A program made the translations under genes and the position numbers. Positions 32,296 to 41,230 of a DNA stretch of 42,517 nt are shown here, piece after piece. Positions within the stretch are counted from its first letter, which is position 1. Every line of letters starts with the position of its first letter. Below the pieces are notes generated by a model. The model saw only the letters and a program-made list of their open reading frames with translations, was not told the DNA's origin and made no database searches. Origin of the DNA: Bacteroidota bacterium (lineage in GTDB: Bacteria; Bacteroidota; Ignavibacteria; Kapaibacteriales; UBA2268); the NCBI GenBank assembly GCA_021824625.1, contig JAKAKE010000230.1, forward strand, positions 1-42,517, written 5' to 3'.

Positions 32296-34590
32296 ATGTT
32301 CGGGAAAATCATTATTTACATTCTCTTTTTTATGTCAGCCGTAACGTCAGGGATATTTTTTCTTTCATATAAAAAAGAAGGTGAAAAGTTATTGCTTGCA
32401 AGAAAAATGTTTTATGGAATCTTGGCAGGAATAATAATCGTTAGCGTATATTTTATGATAAATATATTTGCTCATAATTTTCAATTCACATATATATTTG
32501 AATATTCATCGAAAGAACTACCTGCATACCTGCTCTTTTCATCTTTTTATGCAGGCCAGGAAGGTTCATTTTTACTTTGGTTATTCTTATTTGCAATTTT
32601 CGGTTTTTTTGTTATCAGATATGCAAAGCAGCATGGTTACGAATCAATGGTTATGGGTTTGTACTGCATGCTCATTGCTATGATTCTATTGATAATCGTC
32701 GTAAAGAGTCCTTTCGATTATATATGGGATACTTATAAAGATAATAAACTCGAAGTTGGTTTTATGCCGGCAAATGGCAAGGGATTGAATCCTGTGCTGG
32801 AGAATCCATGGATTACAATTCATCCTCCGATTTTATTCGCAGGTTATGCCGCCGCTGCAATTCCATTTGTTTTTGCTATAGCAGGATTGATTCAAAGAGA
32901 TTATAAGAAATGGATTGAGATTACACTGCCATGGACAATAATAGCATCTGCACTTCTTGGCTTAGGCATCAGCCTCGGAGGTTTTTGGGCTTACGAAACT
33001 CTCGGATGGGGCGGCTTTTGGGGTTGGGACCCGGTAGAAAATTCTTCACTGCTACCTTGGTTATGCACTATGGCACTTATACATACGATGATTGTCCAAA
33101 GAAAAACGAATGGATTGGTCAAAACAAACTTTGTTATTGCAATTGTTACTTTTATACTTGTGCTATATGCAACCTTTCTGACGAGAAGCGGAATCCTCGG
33201 AGACAGTTCGGTACATTCTTTCACCGACCCGGGTAATACGGTTTATTTTCTTCTTGTCGCAATACTCATTGTTTTTGTATTAATAAGTGTATTCACATTT
33301 TTGATGAGAAACAGTGACATCAAAAGCTCGCACATAAACTTTAATGCCAGTTCAAGGGAGTTTATGCTTACCTTTGGTTCCATATTTTTACTCTTGTCAA
33401 CTGCCATAATTTTGATAGGTACAAGCTGGCCCATATTATCCGAAATGTTCGGGATGAAGAAAAGTTCGGTTGAAACCTCACTTTATAATAATTGGAACCT
33501 GCCTATTATGTTTTTTGTGTTATTGACAAATGGTTTTTCATTGTTCTTAAACTGGAAATCCAGCTCAATAAAAAATGTTTTCAAAAAATCTTTGATTGCA
33601 ATCATTCTGACAATAGTTGCACTAATAATATTTGTTTTTACAGGAGTAAATGAATTTAAATATATTCTTCTTTTAGCGGCAGTGATGTATTCATTTTTTG
33701 TTAATGCGGAATTTGCTGTAAGGAATCTGAAAAGTCACCCTTTAAAACTCGGGGGATATTTGTCTCATATAGGAGTATCATTGTTGATGATTGGTGTGGT
33801 TGCAACGGGTGGATATTCGAAATCAGAATTGGTAAATCTAAAAAAAGGCGTTGTTTTCAAAGTGCTTGGATATAATTTATCATTAATTGACAAAATTGAA
33901 ATCGAGAAAGAAAAAACAGACAGGCAGAAGTTTATTTACAGGATAAACATCGAAAAAAACGGGTCAAGTACGATTGTTGACCCGATTGTATATTGGAGCG
34001 ATTTCAACGAGCGAAAATCACCGATTATTGAACCCGGAATTAAACGTGATTTGGCTAAGGATATTTATATTACTCTTAAAAGTTCGGAAGTAAAAAGTAA
34101 TTTGAAAACTGTGTCTGCACAAAAAGGTGTAACGACAAACTTTCTGATTGACAGTTCAATTACTTTCCATGTTTCGGGTTATGACATGTCTCATTCCGGA
34201 ATGCAGGATGAAACTAAAGCCAAGTTGGGAGTTGTTGTGAATTATAATATCAAAGGCAAGGTGATTACAGATACATTATATACAAAGCTTGGAAGTTCAT
34301 CTGTTTACAAGGATATTGTATGGAAAGAAGTGCCCGGCACAAACATTGATATTGCATTCTCGCATTTTATGCCTTCACACGAGGATATTGCAAAGTCGGA
34401 ATGTGTCTTTGCTTTTAAGCCGTTTAACGAACAATACAAAGAGCCGGAGGAAATATTGACATTTGAATTATCAATAAAACCTTTCATAAATTTTGTATGG
34501 CTTGGTGTTATATTAATTACTATTGGATTAATAATTTCATATTTCAATCAAAGGAAACTGAAAAATATAATAAATTTAGAAACTGATTAA
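32296..34590 (+). CDS. ccmF: CcmF/NrfE-type cytochrome c haem lyase
   Basis: The 764-residue polytopic membrane protein (about 14-15 hydrophobic segments) has the family's tryptophan-rich haem-handling WWD motif 'WGGFWGWDPVENSSLLPW' (about 231-250), with flanking conserved histidines ('WITIHPPILFAGYA' and 'ALIHTMIV'). A periplasmic domain (about 510-740) follows before a last helix. Proteins of this family ligate haem to apocytochromes at CxxCH in the periplasm. It follows the OmpA-cytochrome by 37 bp and probably shares its transcript, suggesting a haem lyase devoted to the haem-rich proteins of this locus, perhaps including the CX3CH and CX4CH sites. Other Ccm genes (A, B, C, E, H) are not in the window. 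Confidence 0.9.
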   Translation: MFGKIIIYILFFMSAVTSGIFFLSYKKEGEKLLLARKMFYGILAGIIIVSVYFMINIFAHNFQFTYIFEYSSKELPAYLLFSSFYAGQEGSFLLWLFLFAIFGFFVIRYAKQHGYESMVMGLYCMLIAMILLIIVVKSPFDYIWDTYKDNKLEVGFMPANGKGLNPVLENPWITIHPPILFAGYAAAAIPFVFAIAGLIQRDYKKWIEITLPWTIIASALLGLGISLGGFWAYETLGWGGFWGWDPVENSSLLPWLCTMALIHTMIVQRKTNGLVKTNFVIAIVTFILVLYATFLTRSGILGDSSVHSFTDPGNTVYFLLVAILIVFVLISVFTFLMRNSDIKSSHINFNASSREFMLTFGSIFLLLSTAIILIGTSWPILSEMFGMKKSSVETSLYNNWNLPIMFFVLLTNGFSLFLNWKSSSIKNVFKKSLIAIILTIVALIIFVFTGVNEFKYILLLAAVMYSFFVNAEFAVRNLKSHPLKLGGYLSHIGVSLLMIGVVATGGYSKSELVNLKKGVVFKVLGYNLSLIDKIEIEKEKTDRQKFIYRINIEKNGSSTIVDPIVYWSDFNERKSPIIEPGIKRDLAKDIYITLKSSEVKSNLKTVSAQKGVTTNFLIDSSITFHVSGYDMSHSGMQDETKAKLGVVVNYNIKGKVITDTLYTKLGSSSVYKDIVWKEVPGTNIDIAFSHFMPSHEDIAKSECVFAFKPFNEQYKEPEEILTFELSIKPFINFVWLGVILITIGLIISYFNQRKLKNIINLETD

Positions 34591-34619
34591 TGATAAGAAA
34601 TTTTGAAATTTATTATTAA
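34587..34619 (+). terminator. Imperfect hairpin at the end of ccmF
   Basis: TTAATGATAA (34587-34596) pairs with TTATTATTAA (34610-34619) with one wobble and it overlaps the ccmF stop. No T-run follows, so its role as a terminator is doubtful. Confidence 0.3.
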
Positions 34620-34682
34620 CAGTTCAAAGAGAATTGGGGAAATATCATGGCATGAAGCACGGGAATTGGGAATTGCTAAAAT

Positions 34683-34858
34683 AAATTTATTAGATTTGCA
34701 GAGATATAATTTGGTAAGGTAGCTCGGAGCAGATGAAACCATGGGTGGTACGATATCGTAGCTGAGCGAAAACAGGGAAATAGCTTCATATATACTTGGA
34801 TTGTTTGTGATGAATCAATTCTTAATATTCTTAAATTTTGTAGATTTGCAGAGAATAA
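34683..34858. repeat. Gene-free stretch with a 14-bp direct repeat 150 bp apart
   Basis: TAGATTTGCAGAGA occurs at 34691-34704 and 34841-34854, each preceded by AAATTT and followed by AT-rich sequence. Between them is a perfect palindrome, TACGATATCGTA (34749-34760). No coding potential is visible in the 311 bp from ccmF to the DUF6471 gene. It could be the footprint of a small lost insertion. Confidence 0.4.
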
Positions 34859-34901
34859 AATATAAATTTCACAGATTTTCATTTATTTGTGTAAGTAATA
34901 T

Positions 34902-35189
34902 TTAAGAATGATATTTAATTGATATATCATTAATAGGTTTTACATTATTATTTTTATTTTGAATTTCATATAGATTGTCAAGGATATACCTACATTGTAA
35001 ATAAAAAGATAAACTAAAAGTACCCCTACTAATTTTATTATCAATACTTGCTTTTGTTTCATTGATGCCAATTTTACTTAGTAAGATTGATAATTCATCA
35101 GTGGTCAAACCTTTTTTAACCAGTTCAGATTTTAATAATCTCTTTGATTGATCTTTCCAGTCTAAAATAATTAAATCAGAATTTTTCAT
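34902..35189 (-). CDS. DUF6471 small protein
   Basis: The 95-residue protein matches the DUF6471 pattern: 'DWKDQSKRLLKSELVKKGLTTDELSILLSKIGINETKASIDNKISRGTFSLSFYLQC' (in pieces: W-K...LLK-EL-KKG, then LS.IG..ET..SI-NKI-RGTFS, then LQC). The helical layout and the RGTFS turn suggest a compact helix-turn-helix DNA-binding protein, but no function is established for the family. It is a single gene facing away from the helicase. A perfect 20-bp palindrome lies just upstream, next to a TATATTTG box, which fits an autoregulator. Confidence 0.7.
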   Translation of the reverse strand: MKNSDLIILDWKDQSKRLLKSELVKKGLTTDELSILLSKIGINETKASIDNKISRGTFSLSFYLQCRYILDNLYEIQNKNNNVKPINDISIKYHS

Positions 35190-35214
35190 AGCAGAATATC
35201 CTCATTGTTTTTAT

Positions 35215-35248
35215 CAAATATAAGAAATAATTATCATATATGATAATT
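35215..35248 (-). promoter_or_regulatory. Candidate promoter box and 20-bp palindromic operator of the DUF6471 gene
   Basis: On the minus strand TATATTTG (35222-35215) matches the -7 consensus TAnnTTTG. Six bp upstream is a perfect palindrome AATTATCATA/TATGATAATT (35229-35248), placed in what would be the -7/-33 spacer, where a bound repressor would block polymerase. No -33 TTG at the right distance is seen. Confidence 0.45.
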
Positions 35249-35440
35249 TATATCAATATTATTTGTGAATATAATTTTTTTGATGCTTTATATATTGACT
35301 GAGACTAAATAGAAAAAAAAACATCCATTACAACAAATTCCCTCCTTATTTGTCTTATGCGTAGCTATAACTGCCGAATAATTAGATAACTAAAGCATAA
35401 GTGTGTTTCTTTCGTAGTTCACCACTCAGGTTTCCACAGG

Positions 35441-35489
35441 TTATTTTAAATAAATGTAGTTTTAAGCTGAATTGATTTATTTAAAATAA
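35441..35489 (+). promoter_or_regulatory. 5' leader hairpin of the DEAD-box helicase gene
   Basis: A perfect 14-bp inverted repeat, TTATTTTAAATAAA (35441-35454) and TTTATTTAAAATAA (35476-35489), with a 21-base loop ends 16 bp before the start codon. A wider, weaker pair (CTTATGC 35354-35360 with GCATAAG 35395-35401) lies upstream. Helicase genes often have structured leaders tied to cold-shock or self-control. The remainder of the 316-bp gap shows no gene. Confidence 0.45.
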
Positions 35490-35505
35490 TAGTAGAAGGT
35501 TTACA

Positions 35506-37029
35506 TTGATAAGATTAAAATTTGAGGAACTGCATTTGTCCGATGAAATGCTGAGAGCGGTGGTTGATATGGGATTCGAGGAGACAACCCATATCCAGTC
35601 GGAAACTATTCCGACGTTGATGGAGGGAAAAGATGTTATCGGACAGGCACAGACAGGCACAGGCAAGACAGCCGCTTATGCGATACCGATTATAGAAAAT
35701 ATTGCCAATGATGTTGAATATATCCAGGCAATAGTGATGTGCCCCACAAGGGAATTGGTGATACAGGTGAGCGATGAATTTCAAAAATTACTGAAGTATA
35801 AAAGCAATATTACGGTTGTTCCTATTTATGGGGGACAGGAAATCGGCAGGCAGTTGAAAGCATTGAAGAAAAATCCGCATATCATAATAGGCACACCCGG
35901 GCGTACGATAGACCATATTAAACGCGGCACCCTGAAGTTGGAATCAGTTAAGTTTGTCGTCCTCGACGAAGCAGATGAAATGTTAGATATGGGATTCAAA
36001 GATGATATTGAATTAATCCTTGCAAAAACACCGAAAGCAAGGCAGACAATTATGTTTTCTGCAACTATGCCGGAAGAAATTACAAGAATTATGAAGAGGC
36101 ATCAGAATCAACCAAAGAGAATTGATGTTACTCAGAAAAAAATTGATTCGCCGAAAATCGAACAAATATATTTTGAATTGCAGGAAAAAACAAAACCGGA
36201 AGCATTGGCGAGGCTTCTGGACCTTCACAATATCAAACTGGCTTTGGTATTCTGCAACACAAGAAGGAAAGTTGATACATTGGTCGAGGTGCTGAAATCG
36301 AGGGGATACTTCGCAGAGGGCTTGCATGGCGAGATGAATCAAAATCAACGGGAAAGAATGATGAACAACTTCCGCAACGGCTCTACTGAAATATTGGTAG
36401 CGACTGATGTTGCCGCCAGAGGGATTGATGTTAATGACGTGGAAGCAGTGTTCAATTATGACCTGCCGGGTGATGACGAAGATTACATCCACAGAATCGG
36501 CAGAACAGGCAGAGCAGGTAAGTCGGGAATTGCTTTTACTTTTATAGTTGGCAAAGAAATTTATAATATGAGAAGAATCGAAAGATTAAATGAGACAAAA
36601 ATAAAACGCTCGATGATACCAACCATAGACGACCTCGACGAATCAAGATTGGAAGCCATAAAGAATATGATATCGGCAACGATTGACAAAGGACATTTGA
36701 GCAAATTCATTAATTACATTGAAACTTTAGTGGATGAAGAATTTGTTACTATGGACATAGCCGCTGCATTATTGAAAATCACTCTCGACAGAAAAAATGA
36801 AAGTTATGACAATTCTATGAATTTTCATGATTACTCATTCCAGGAAACTCCCAAAGAAAACTTTAAACGTGGCAAAGGCAGAAGCAGTGGCAGGAGAAAA
36901 GGTAATTTCCGCTCCGGCGGCTTTGATAGAGGCGAAAGTAAAAAATCAGGCTATAACCACGGTAAATTTGGCAAGGACAAACATAAAAGTAAAGAGAATA
37001 AACCTTGGAATAAGAAGAGAAGTAAGTAG
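35506..37029 (+). CDS. deaD: DEAD-box ATP-dependent RNA helicase
   Basis: The 507-residue helicase has all core motifs in order: Q motif ('FEETTHIQSETIP'), motif I 'AQTGTGKT' (48-55), Ia 'PTRELV', Ib 'GTPGR', II 'DEAD' (about 155), III 'SAT', V 'ATDVAARGIDV', VI 'HRIGRTGRAG' (about 329-338). A C-terminal extension has a DbpA/RRM-like patch (weak) and a basic, Gly/Lys-rich tail of about 60 residues for RNA binding. It remodels RNA, likely in ribosome assembly or RNA decay. Start is TTG 35506, supported by an AAGG site 6 bp upstream and by the Q-motif position. The stop codon TAG is the first part of a heptamer array. Confidence 0.92.
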   Translation: MIRLKFEELHLSDEMLRAVVDMGFEETTHIQSETIPTLMEGKDVIGQAQTGTGKTAAYAIPIIENIANDVEYIQAIVMCPTRELVIQVSDEFQKLLKYKSNITVVPIYGGQEIGRQLKALKKNPHIIIGTPGRTIDHIKRGTLKLESVKFVVLDEADEMLDMGFKDDIELILAKTPKARQTIMFSATMPEEITRIMKRHQNQPKRIDVTQKKIDSPKIEQIYFELQEKTKPEALARLLDLHNIKLALVFCNTRRKVDTLVEVLKSRGYFAEGLHGEMNQNQRERMMNNFRNGSTEILVATDVAARGIDVNDVEAVFNYDLPGDDEDYIHRIGRTGRAGKSGIAFTFIVGKEIYNMRRIERLNETKIKRSMIPTIDDLDESRLEAIKNMISATIDKGHLSKFINYIETLVDEEFVTMDIAAALLKITLDRKNESYDNSMNFHDYSFQETPKENFKRGKGRSSGRRKGNFRSGGFDRGESKKSGYNHGKFGKDKHKSKENKPWNKKRSK

Positions 37030-37160
37030 TCGGGAGTTGGAAGACGGAAGTCGGAAGTCGGAAGTCGGAAGTCGGGAGTCGGAAGACGGGAGTTGGAAGT
37101 CTGAAGTCTGAAGTCGGAAGTCGGGAGTTGGAAGACGGAAGTTAATAGTTAAAAGTTAGT
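37028..37160. repeat. Array of 19 phased 7-bp repeats (AGTCGGA family)
   Basis: Nineteen heptamers run without a phase break: AGTCGGG, AGTTGGA, AGACGGA, AGTCGGA (several), AGTCTGA, AGACGGG and finally AGTTAAT, AGTTAAA, AGTTAGT. The first unit begins at the A of the helicase TAG stop. All units are purine-rich on the plus strand. The same consensus occurs inverted at 22431-22533. Confidence 0.92.
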
Positions 37161-37316
37161 CTTGTTTGCCAAAAAAACCAGATACACTTTTCATTAGGTA
37201 ATCCTTTCTAATCTTCATATTCATTACCGGAATAAGTTAAAAACCACACCCCACACCTAATTTTTTAATATTGCATATTTATTTCGGGAAAGTTGATTAA
37301 TTTATTTTTGTTGGTT

Positions 37317-37349
37317 TTGACAAAAAGCAATTTATTATAATAGAATTTG
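37317..37349 (+). promoter_or_regulatory. Candidate promoter of the isocitrate dehydrogenase gene
   Basis: TTGACA at 37317-37322 is followed after 18 bp by TAGAATTTG (37341-37349). It resembles both a sigma70-type pair and the TTG / TAn(3)TTTG Bacteroidota form, with one extra base in the latter. Its place 30 bp before the ATG is suitable. Confidence 0.35.
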
Positions 37350-37379
37350 TTTTTCAAAATATAAATATAAGGATTGTAA

Positions 37380-39608
37380 ATGGAAAAGTATGTTATTAAC
37401 TGGACAAAAATTGATGAAGCACCTGAAATGGCTTCATACTGTCTGCTCCCCATAGTTAAAAGCTATTTGAAAGGTACCGGAATTGATGTTGTTACAAAAG
37501 ATATTTCATTACCCGGAAGAATTTTAGCAAATTTTCCCGACAAACTGAAGGAAGAGCAGAAAATTCCTGATTACCTGACTGAACTTGGTAATCTTGCTAA
37601 AACACCTGAAGCCAACATTATCAAATTGCCGAACATAAGTGCTACAATGCCCCAGCTACAGGCTGCGGTTAAGGAATTGCAAGATAAAGGATATGAAATA
37701 CCGGATTATCCCGAAGAGCCGAAGAACGATGAGGAAAAAGCATTGCAAACCAGATTCAGCAAGGTGCTTGGTTCGGCTGTAAATCCCGTTTTGCGTGAAG
37801 GAAACTCCGACCGAAGACCTGCGGTTGCCGTTAAAAAATTTGCACAGAAATTTCCACACAAAATGATGAAGCCCTGGCCCCAATCAGGTTCCAAGGCAAG
37901 AGTTTCTCATATGGCAGAAAAAGATTTCTATGCAAATGAAACATCTGTAACCGTCGACAAAGCCTGTGATGTTAGAATCGAATTTGAAGGTACGGATGGA
38001 ACAAAAAAGATATTGAAAGAAAAGCTGTCGCTGCTTCCGGGTGAAGTAATTGATTCGACTGTGATGAATGTAGCGGCATTACGAAAATTTTATGCCGAGC
38101 AGATTGAAGAAGCCAGGAAAGACGGTGTACTTCTTTCTCTTCACCTCAAAGCTACAATGATGAAAGTTTCCGACCCGATTATGTTCGGGCATGCAGTATC
38201 TGTTTATTATAAAGATGCACTTGACAAGCATGCTGATGTACTTCGTGACATTGGAGCAAATGTAAACAACGGGCTTTCAGATATTCTCGATAAACTGAAT
38301 AAACTTCCTGCGGCTAAAAAAGCAGAGATTGAAGCAGATATAGTAAAGGTTTATGCAAAACAACCGGAGCTTGCGATGGTTGATTCAAGAAAAGGGATTA
38401 CTAACCTGCATATACCGAATAATATAATAGTAGATGCCTCGATGCCTAATGTAATTCGTGACGGCGGCAGGATGTGGAATAAGGAAGATAAACTACAGGA
38501 CTGCATCGCAATGATACCTGACAGATGCTATTCTACGATGTATGAAGAAATTCTCGAAAATGCAAAAGCGAACGGTCAGTTTGACCCTTCGACTATGGGA
38601 AATGTTGCAAATGTCGGATTGATGGCTCAGAAAGCCGAAGAGTATGGTTCTCACGACAAAACTTTCGAAGCAACAGGCAATGGAAAAATTCGAGTTATCA
38701 ATAATTCAGGTGAAGTGCTTCTCGAACAGAATGTGGAGAAAGGCGATATATTCAGGATGTGCCAAGCAAAGGATGCACCTATTCGCGATTGGGTAAAGCT
38801 TGCAGTCAGAAGAGCCAGAGCCACAGGTTCTCCCGCAATATTCTGGCTCGACGAAAACAGGGGGCATGACAGGCAAATCATAAAGAAGGTAAATAAATAT
38901 CTGCCCGAAGAAGATACATCCGCTCTTGAAATACGTATTATGAAACCTATTGATGCGATGAAGTTCACTCTGGAAAGAGTACGCAAGGGATTGGATACTA
39001 TTTCTGTTACAGGAAATGTCCTTCGTGATTATCTTACAGATTTGTTTCCGATTCTTGAGCTGGGTACGAGTGCAAGGATGCTTTCTATAGTTCCACTGCT
39101 GGATGGCGGAGGATTGTTTGAAACCGGTGCAGGGGGTTCAGCTCCCAAGCATGTTGAACAATTACTGAAGGAGGGGCATATAAGGTGGGATTCGCTCGGT
39201 GAATACTGTGCATTGGTGCCTTCACTCGAAATGATAGCTGAAAAATCAGGAAATGCAAAAGCTAAAATAATGGCTGAAACATTAGACCAGGCAGTTGGGA
39301 ATTACCTGGAGAATGCAAGGTATCCCTCACGCAAGGTGAATGAAATTGACAACAGGGGAAGCTCTTTCTACCTGTCAATGTATTGGGCTCAGCAACTTGC
39401 AGCACAAGATAAGGATTCAACACTGAAGGAACGTTTTGGCAAAATTGCAAAAGCACTCGAAGAGAATGAAAAGAAAATTGTCGGGGAACTTCTTGAGGCA
39501 CAGGGCAAGCCTGCTGATATCGGAGGTTACTATTTACCCGACCCGGAAAAAGCAACAAAGGTTATGAGACCAAGTGCGGTGTTCAATAATATTATTGATA
39601 CGATGTAA
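37380..39608 (+). CDS. icd: NADP-dependent isocitrate dehydrogenase, monomeric type
   Basis: The 742-residue protein is of the monomeric IDH-II family (usual length about 740). It oxidises isocitrate to 2-oxoglutarate with NADP in the TCA cycle, linking carbon flow to glutamate and hence arginine synthesis. Typical stretches are 'TDEAPxxASYxLLPIVKxF' near the start (here '[20 protein letters not shown]'), '[22 protein letters not shown]' (about 134-155), 'NNGLSDIL', '[15 protein letters not shown]' and '[31 protein letters not shown]' (quoted in parts: [29 protein letters not shown]). It stands alone with its own terminator. Confidence 0.95.
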   Translation: MEKYVINWTKIDEAPEMASYCLLPIVKSYLKGTGIDVVTKDISLPGRILANFPDKLKEEQKIPDYLTELGNLAKTPEANIIKLPNISATMPQLQAAVKELQDKGYEIPDYPEEPKNDEEKALQTRFSKVLGSAVNPVLREGNSDRRPAVAVKKFAQKFPHKMMKPWPQSGSKARVSHMAEKDFYANETSVTVDKACDVRIEFEGTDGTKKILKEKLSLLPGEVIDSTVMNVAALRKFYAEQIEEARKDGVLLSLHLKATMMKVSDPIMFGHAVSVYYKDALDKHADVLRDIGANVNNGLSDILDKLNKLPAAKKAEIEADIVKVYAKQPELAMVDSRKGITNLHIPNNIIVDASMPNVIRDGGRMWNKEDKLQDCIAMIPDRCYSTMYEEILENAKANGQFDPSTMGNVANVGLMAQKAEEYGSHDKTFEATGNGKIRVINNSGEVLLEQNVEKGDIFRMCQAKDAPIRDWVKLAVRRARATGSPAIFWLDENRGHDRQIIKKVNKYLPEEDTSALEIRIMKPIDAMKFTLERVRKGLDTISVTGNVLRDYLTDLFPILELGTSARMLSIVPLLDGGGLFETGAGGSAPKHVEQLLKEGHIRWDSLGEYCALVPSLEMIAEKSGNAKAKIMAETLDQAVGNYLENARYPSRKVNEIDNRGSSFYLSMYWAQQLAAQDKDSTLKERFGKIAKALEENEKKIVGELLEAQGKPADIGGYYLPDPEKATKVMRPSAVFNNIIDTM

Positions 39609-39629
39609 GAAAAAAAAATCATCTATTTT

Positions 39630-39669
39630 AAAGGGGAATCATGCAGAGGTAGGATTCCCCTTTTAGTTT
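39630..39669 (+). terminator. Rho-independent terminator after icd
   Basis: An 11-bp perfect stem, AAAGGGGAATC (39630-39640) with GATTCCCCTTT (39653-39663), has a 12-base loop and is followed by TAGTTTAG. It lies 21 bp past the icd stop. Confidence 0.85.
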
Positions 39670-39758
39670 AGTTACACTTCAATTTTTTTATTAATTGTTT
39701 TCATTAACCCAAAATATTCATTAGAAACCATGAAATACCTATGGACTAAGAACAGGCT

Positions 39759-39831
39759 TGTCATTCTGAGGAGTGAAATGACGAAGAATCTCTTACACGA
39801 ATGAGATGCTTCGACTTCGCTAAGCATGACA
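39759..39831. repeat. TGTCAT...ATGACA element, 73 bp
   Basis: The ends are TGTCAT (39759-39764) and ATGACA (39826-39831), with internal arms GAAGAATCTC and GAGATGCTTC forming a stem. It is the closest relative of the 28382 copy. It occupies part of the 450-bp gap between icd and the 13-haem gene; the rest is AT-rich apart from the terminator and promoter listed. Confidence 0.65.
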
Positions 39832-39955
39832 CTTACAAACTATTATGAATTTCCTAATGAATAATTTGTATTTATACAATTCATTTCCATCTCATTGTTT
39901 AGCTAAGCCTAAAACATTATAACAACTTAGTGGTTGCAGATATTTTACTGATAGT

Positions 39956-39987
39956 CATTGAATTGTAGTAAAAAATAAATAACTTTG
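39956..39987 (+). promoter_or_regulatory. Candidate promoter of the 13-haem/FeS/NrfD operon
   Basis: ATTG at 39956-39959, 20 bp, then TAACTTTG at 39980-39987 match the Bacteroidota -33/-7 pattern with the same 20-bp spacing as the argR promoter. The leader to ATG 40057 would be about 63 bases. Confidence 0.55.
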
Positions 39988-40056
39988 TATATGATAATAA
40001 AGCGGAAAAGCAGTATTGATGATAACTAATATTTATGAATTTTTGTTAATTTTAAA

Positions 40057-41226
40057 ATGAAGGATAAATCACATATTTTCTTTATTTTTTCAATCATTTT
40101 CGGATTAATAATCATTGCCCAAATCGCTGACTGGCTCCTGAAACCTGCGAGCTTTGACAAGTTCGGACACTACAGATGGAATGCCGTCGGCGAAATTCAA
40201 TCTCAGAAAATTGTTAACCAGAATATTAAAGTTTGTCGTGAATGTCATAAAGACATTTATCAGATACACGAAAAGGATGCACACTATAATGTACCTTGTG
40301 TTGACTGCCATGGTGCAGGTAATTTGCATGTTGCATTTCACAAAGGCGGAAAAGGAGCAAAAAATATATCAGTAAAACAAGCAGTATTGAAGAAGGAATA
40401 TAATCTTGAAGGTTGTCTCTATTGCCACAGAAAATTAGCGGCAAGGCCCTCGGATTTTCCGCAGATTGATGTTGAACAGCATTTTAAATTTCTGAATGTA
40501 ACTGACCAAAAAACAAAATGCACGGATTGTCATAATCCACATGAACCCATATTCCTTTTAACTGACGTCAGGAATTCCAGGTTACATCCAATCGTTTACA
40601 AGTGTAATGACTGTCACAATAAACCTGTAAAGAGCAGTTACAGCGACGTTCCCAATCACCCGAAAATATTTGAGTGTAAGGACTGCCATGCTGAAATAGT
40701 AAATGATTTCAGTCAGCGTCCTCATCATAATTATGTTGAGTGCAGAACCTGTCATCTTTTCCACAAGGAAAATGAAACAATTGGAAGAATATACAAAAAC
40801 GGGAACGCAAAGTTTTGTTTGTTATGTCATGAAAAGAAAAGTTTTAAGAGTGAGACATATCCTCCTAAAATTGAATGGCCTTCTCATATAAGTAAAATCG
40901 GATATATTAAAAACGGAGATGAAAAGACATGCTTGAATTGCCATTCCAATCAGATTCATAAGATGGTTTTAGGTAATGGAAAAAGTCCTCATAAAGGAAA
41001 TTGGAGAAAGGAACATAAAAATTTTGCATTTAATAAAACAACGAACAAGATGAATAGCTCATGCAGTTTATGCCATCAGAAAGATTTTTGTTCATCTTGT
41101 CATAAGTTGGAGATGCCTCACCCCGGAGATTTTGCCGAGGTGCATAAAGACATGATTCAGAAAAAAGGTAAAACATTGTGTTATAATTGTCATGGAAGGC
41201 AGTTTTGTGCTGCATGCCATGAATAA
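40057..41226 (+). CDS. Membrane-anchored 13-haem c-type cytochrome
   Basis: The 389-residue protein has one N-terminal membrane helix (about 8-27), probably an uncleaved anchor in the inner membrane, and 13 CxxCH sites: CRECH, CVDCH, CLYCH, CTDCH, CNDCH, CKDCH, CRTCH, CLLCH, CLNCH, CSLCH, CSSCH, CYNCH, CAACH. Further His residues are frequent and could supply distal ligands. It lies directly upstream of an FeS protein and an NrfD-type protein, the order of Cbc4/Nrf/Hmc-like quinone-cytochrome modules. It is therefore likely the periplasmic acceptor (or donor) of electrons exchanged with menaquinol at the NrfD protein. Direction of flow is not fixed by sequence. Confidence 0.9.
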   Translation: MKDKSHIFFIFSIIFGLIIIAQIADWLLKPASFDKFGHYRWNAVGEIQSQKIVNQNIKVCRECHKDIYQIHEKDAHYNVPCVDCHGAGNLHVAFHKGGKGAKNISVKQAVLKKEYNLEGCLYCHRKLAARPSDFPQIDVEQHFKFLNVTDQKTKCTDCHNPHEPIFLLTDVRNSRLHPIVYKCNDCHNKPVKSSYSDVPNHPKIFECKDCHAEIVNDFSQRPHHNYVECRTCHLFHKENETIGRIYKNGNAKFCLLCHEKKSFKSETYPPKIEWPSHISKIGYIKNGDEKTCLNCHSNQIHKMVLGNGKSPHKGNWRKEHKNFAFNKTTNKMNSSCSLCHQKDFCSSCHKLEMPHPGDFAEVHKDMIQKKGKTLCYNCHGRQFCAACHE

Positions 41227-41230
41227 ATTC

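Noticed and set aside
40057-41226. Nitrite reductase or hydroxylamine oxidoreductase among the multihaem proteins
   Set aside because: No CxxCK site and no catalytic haem signature are seen in any of the five multihaem proteins.
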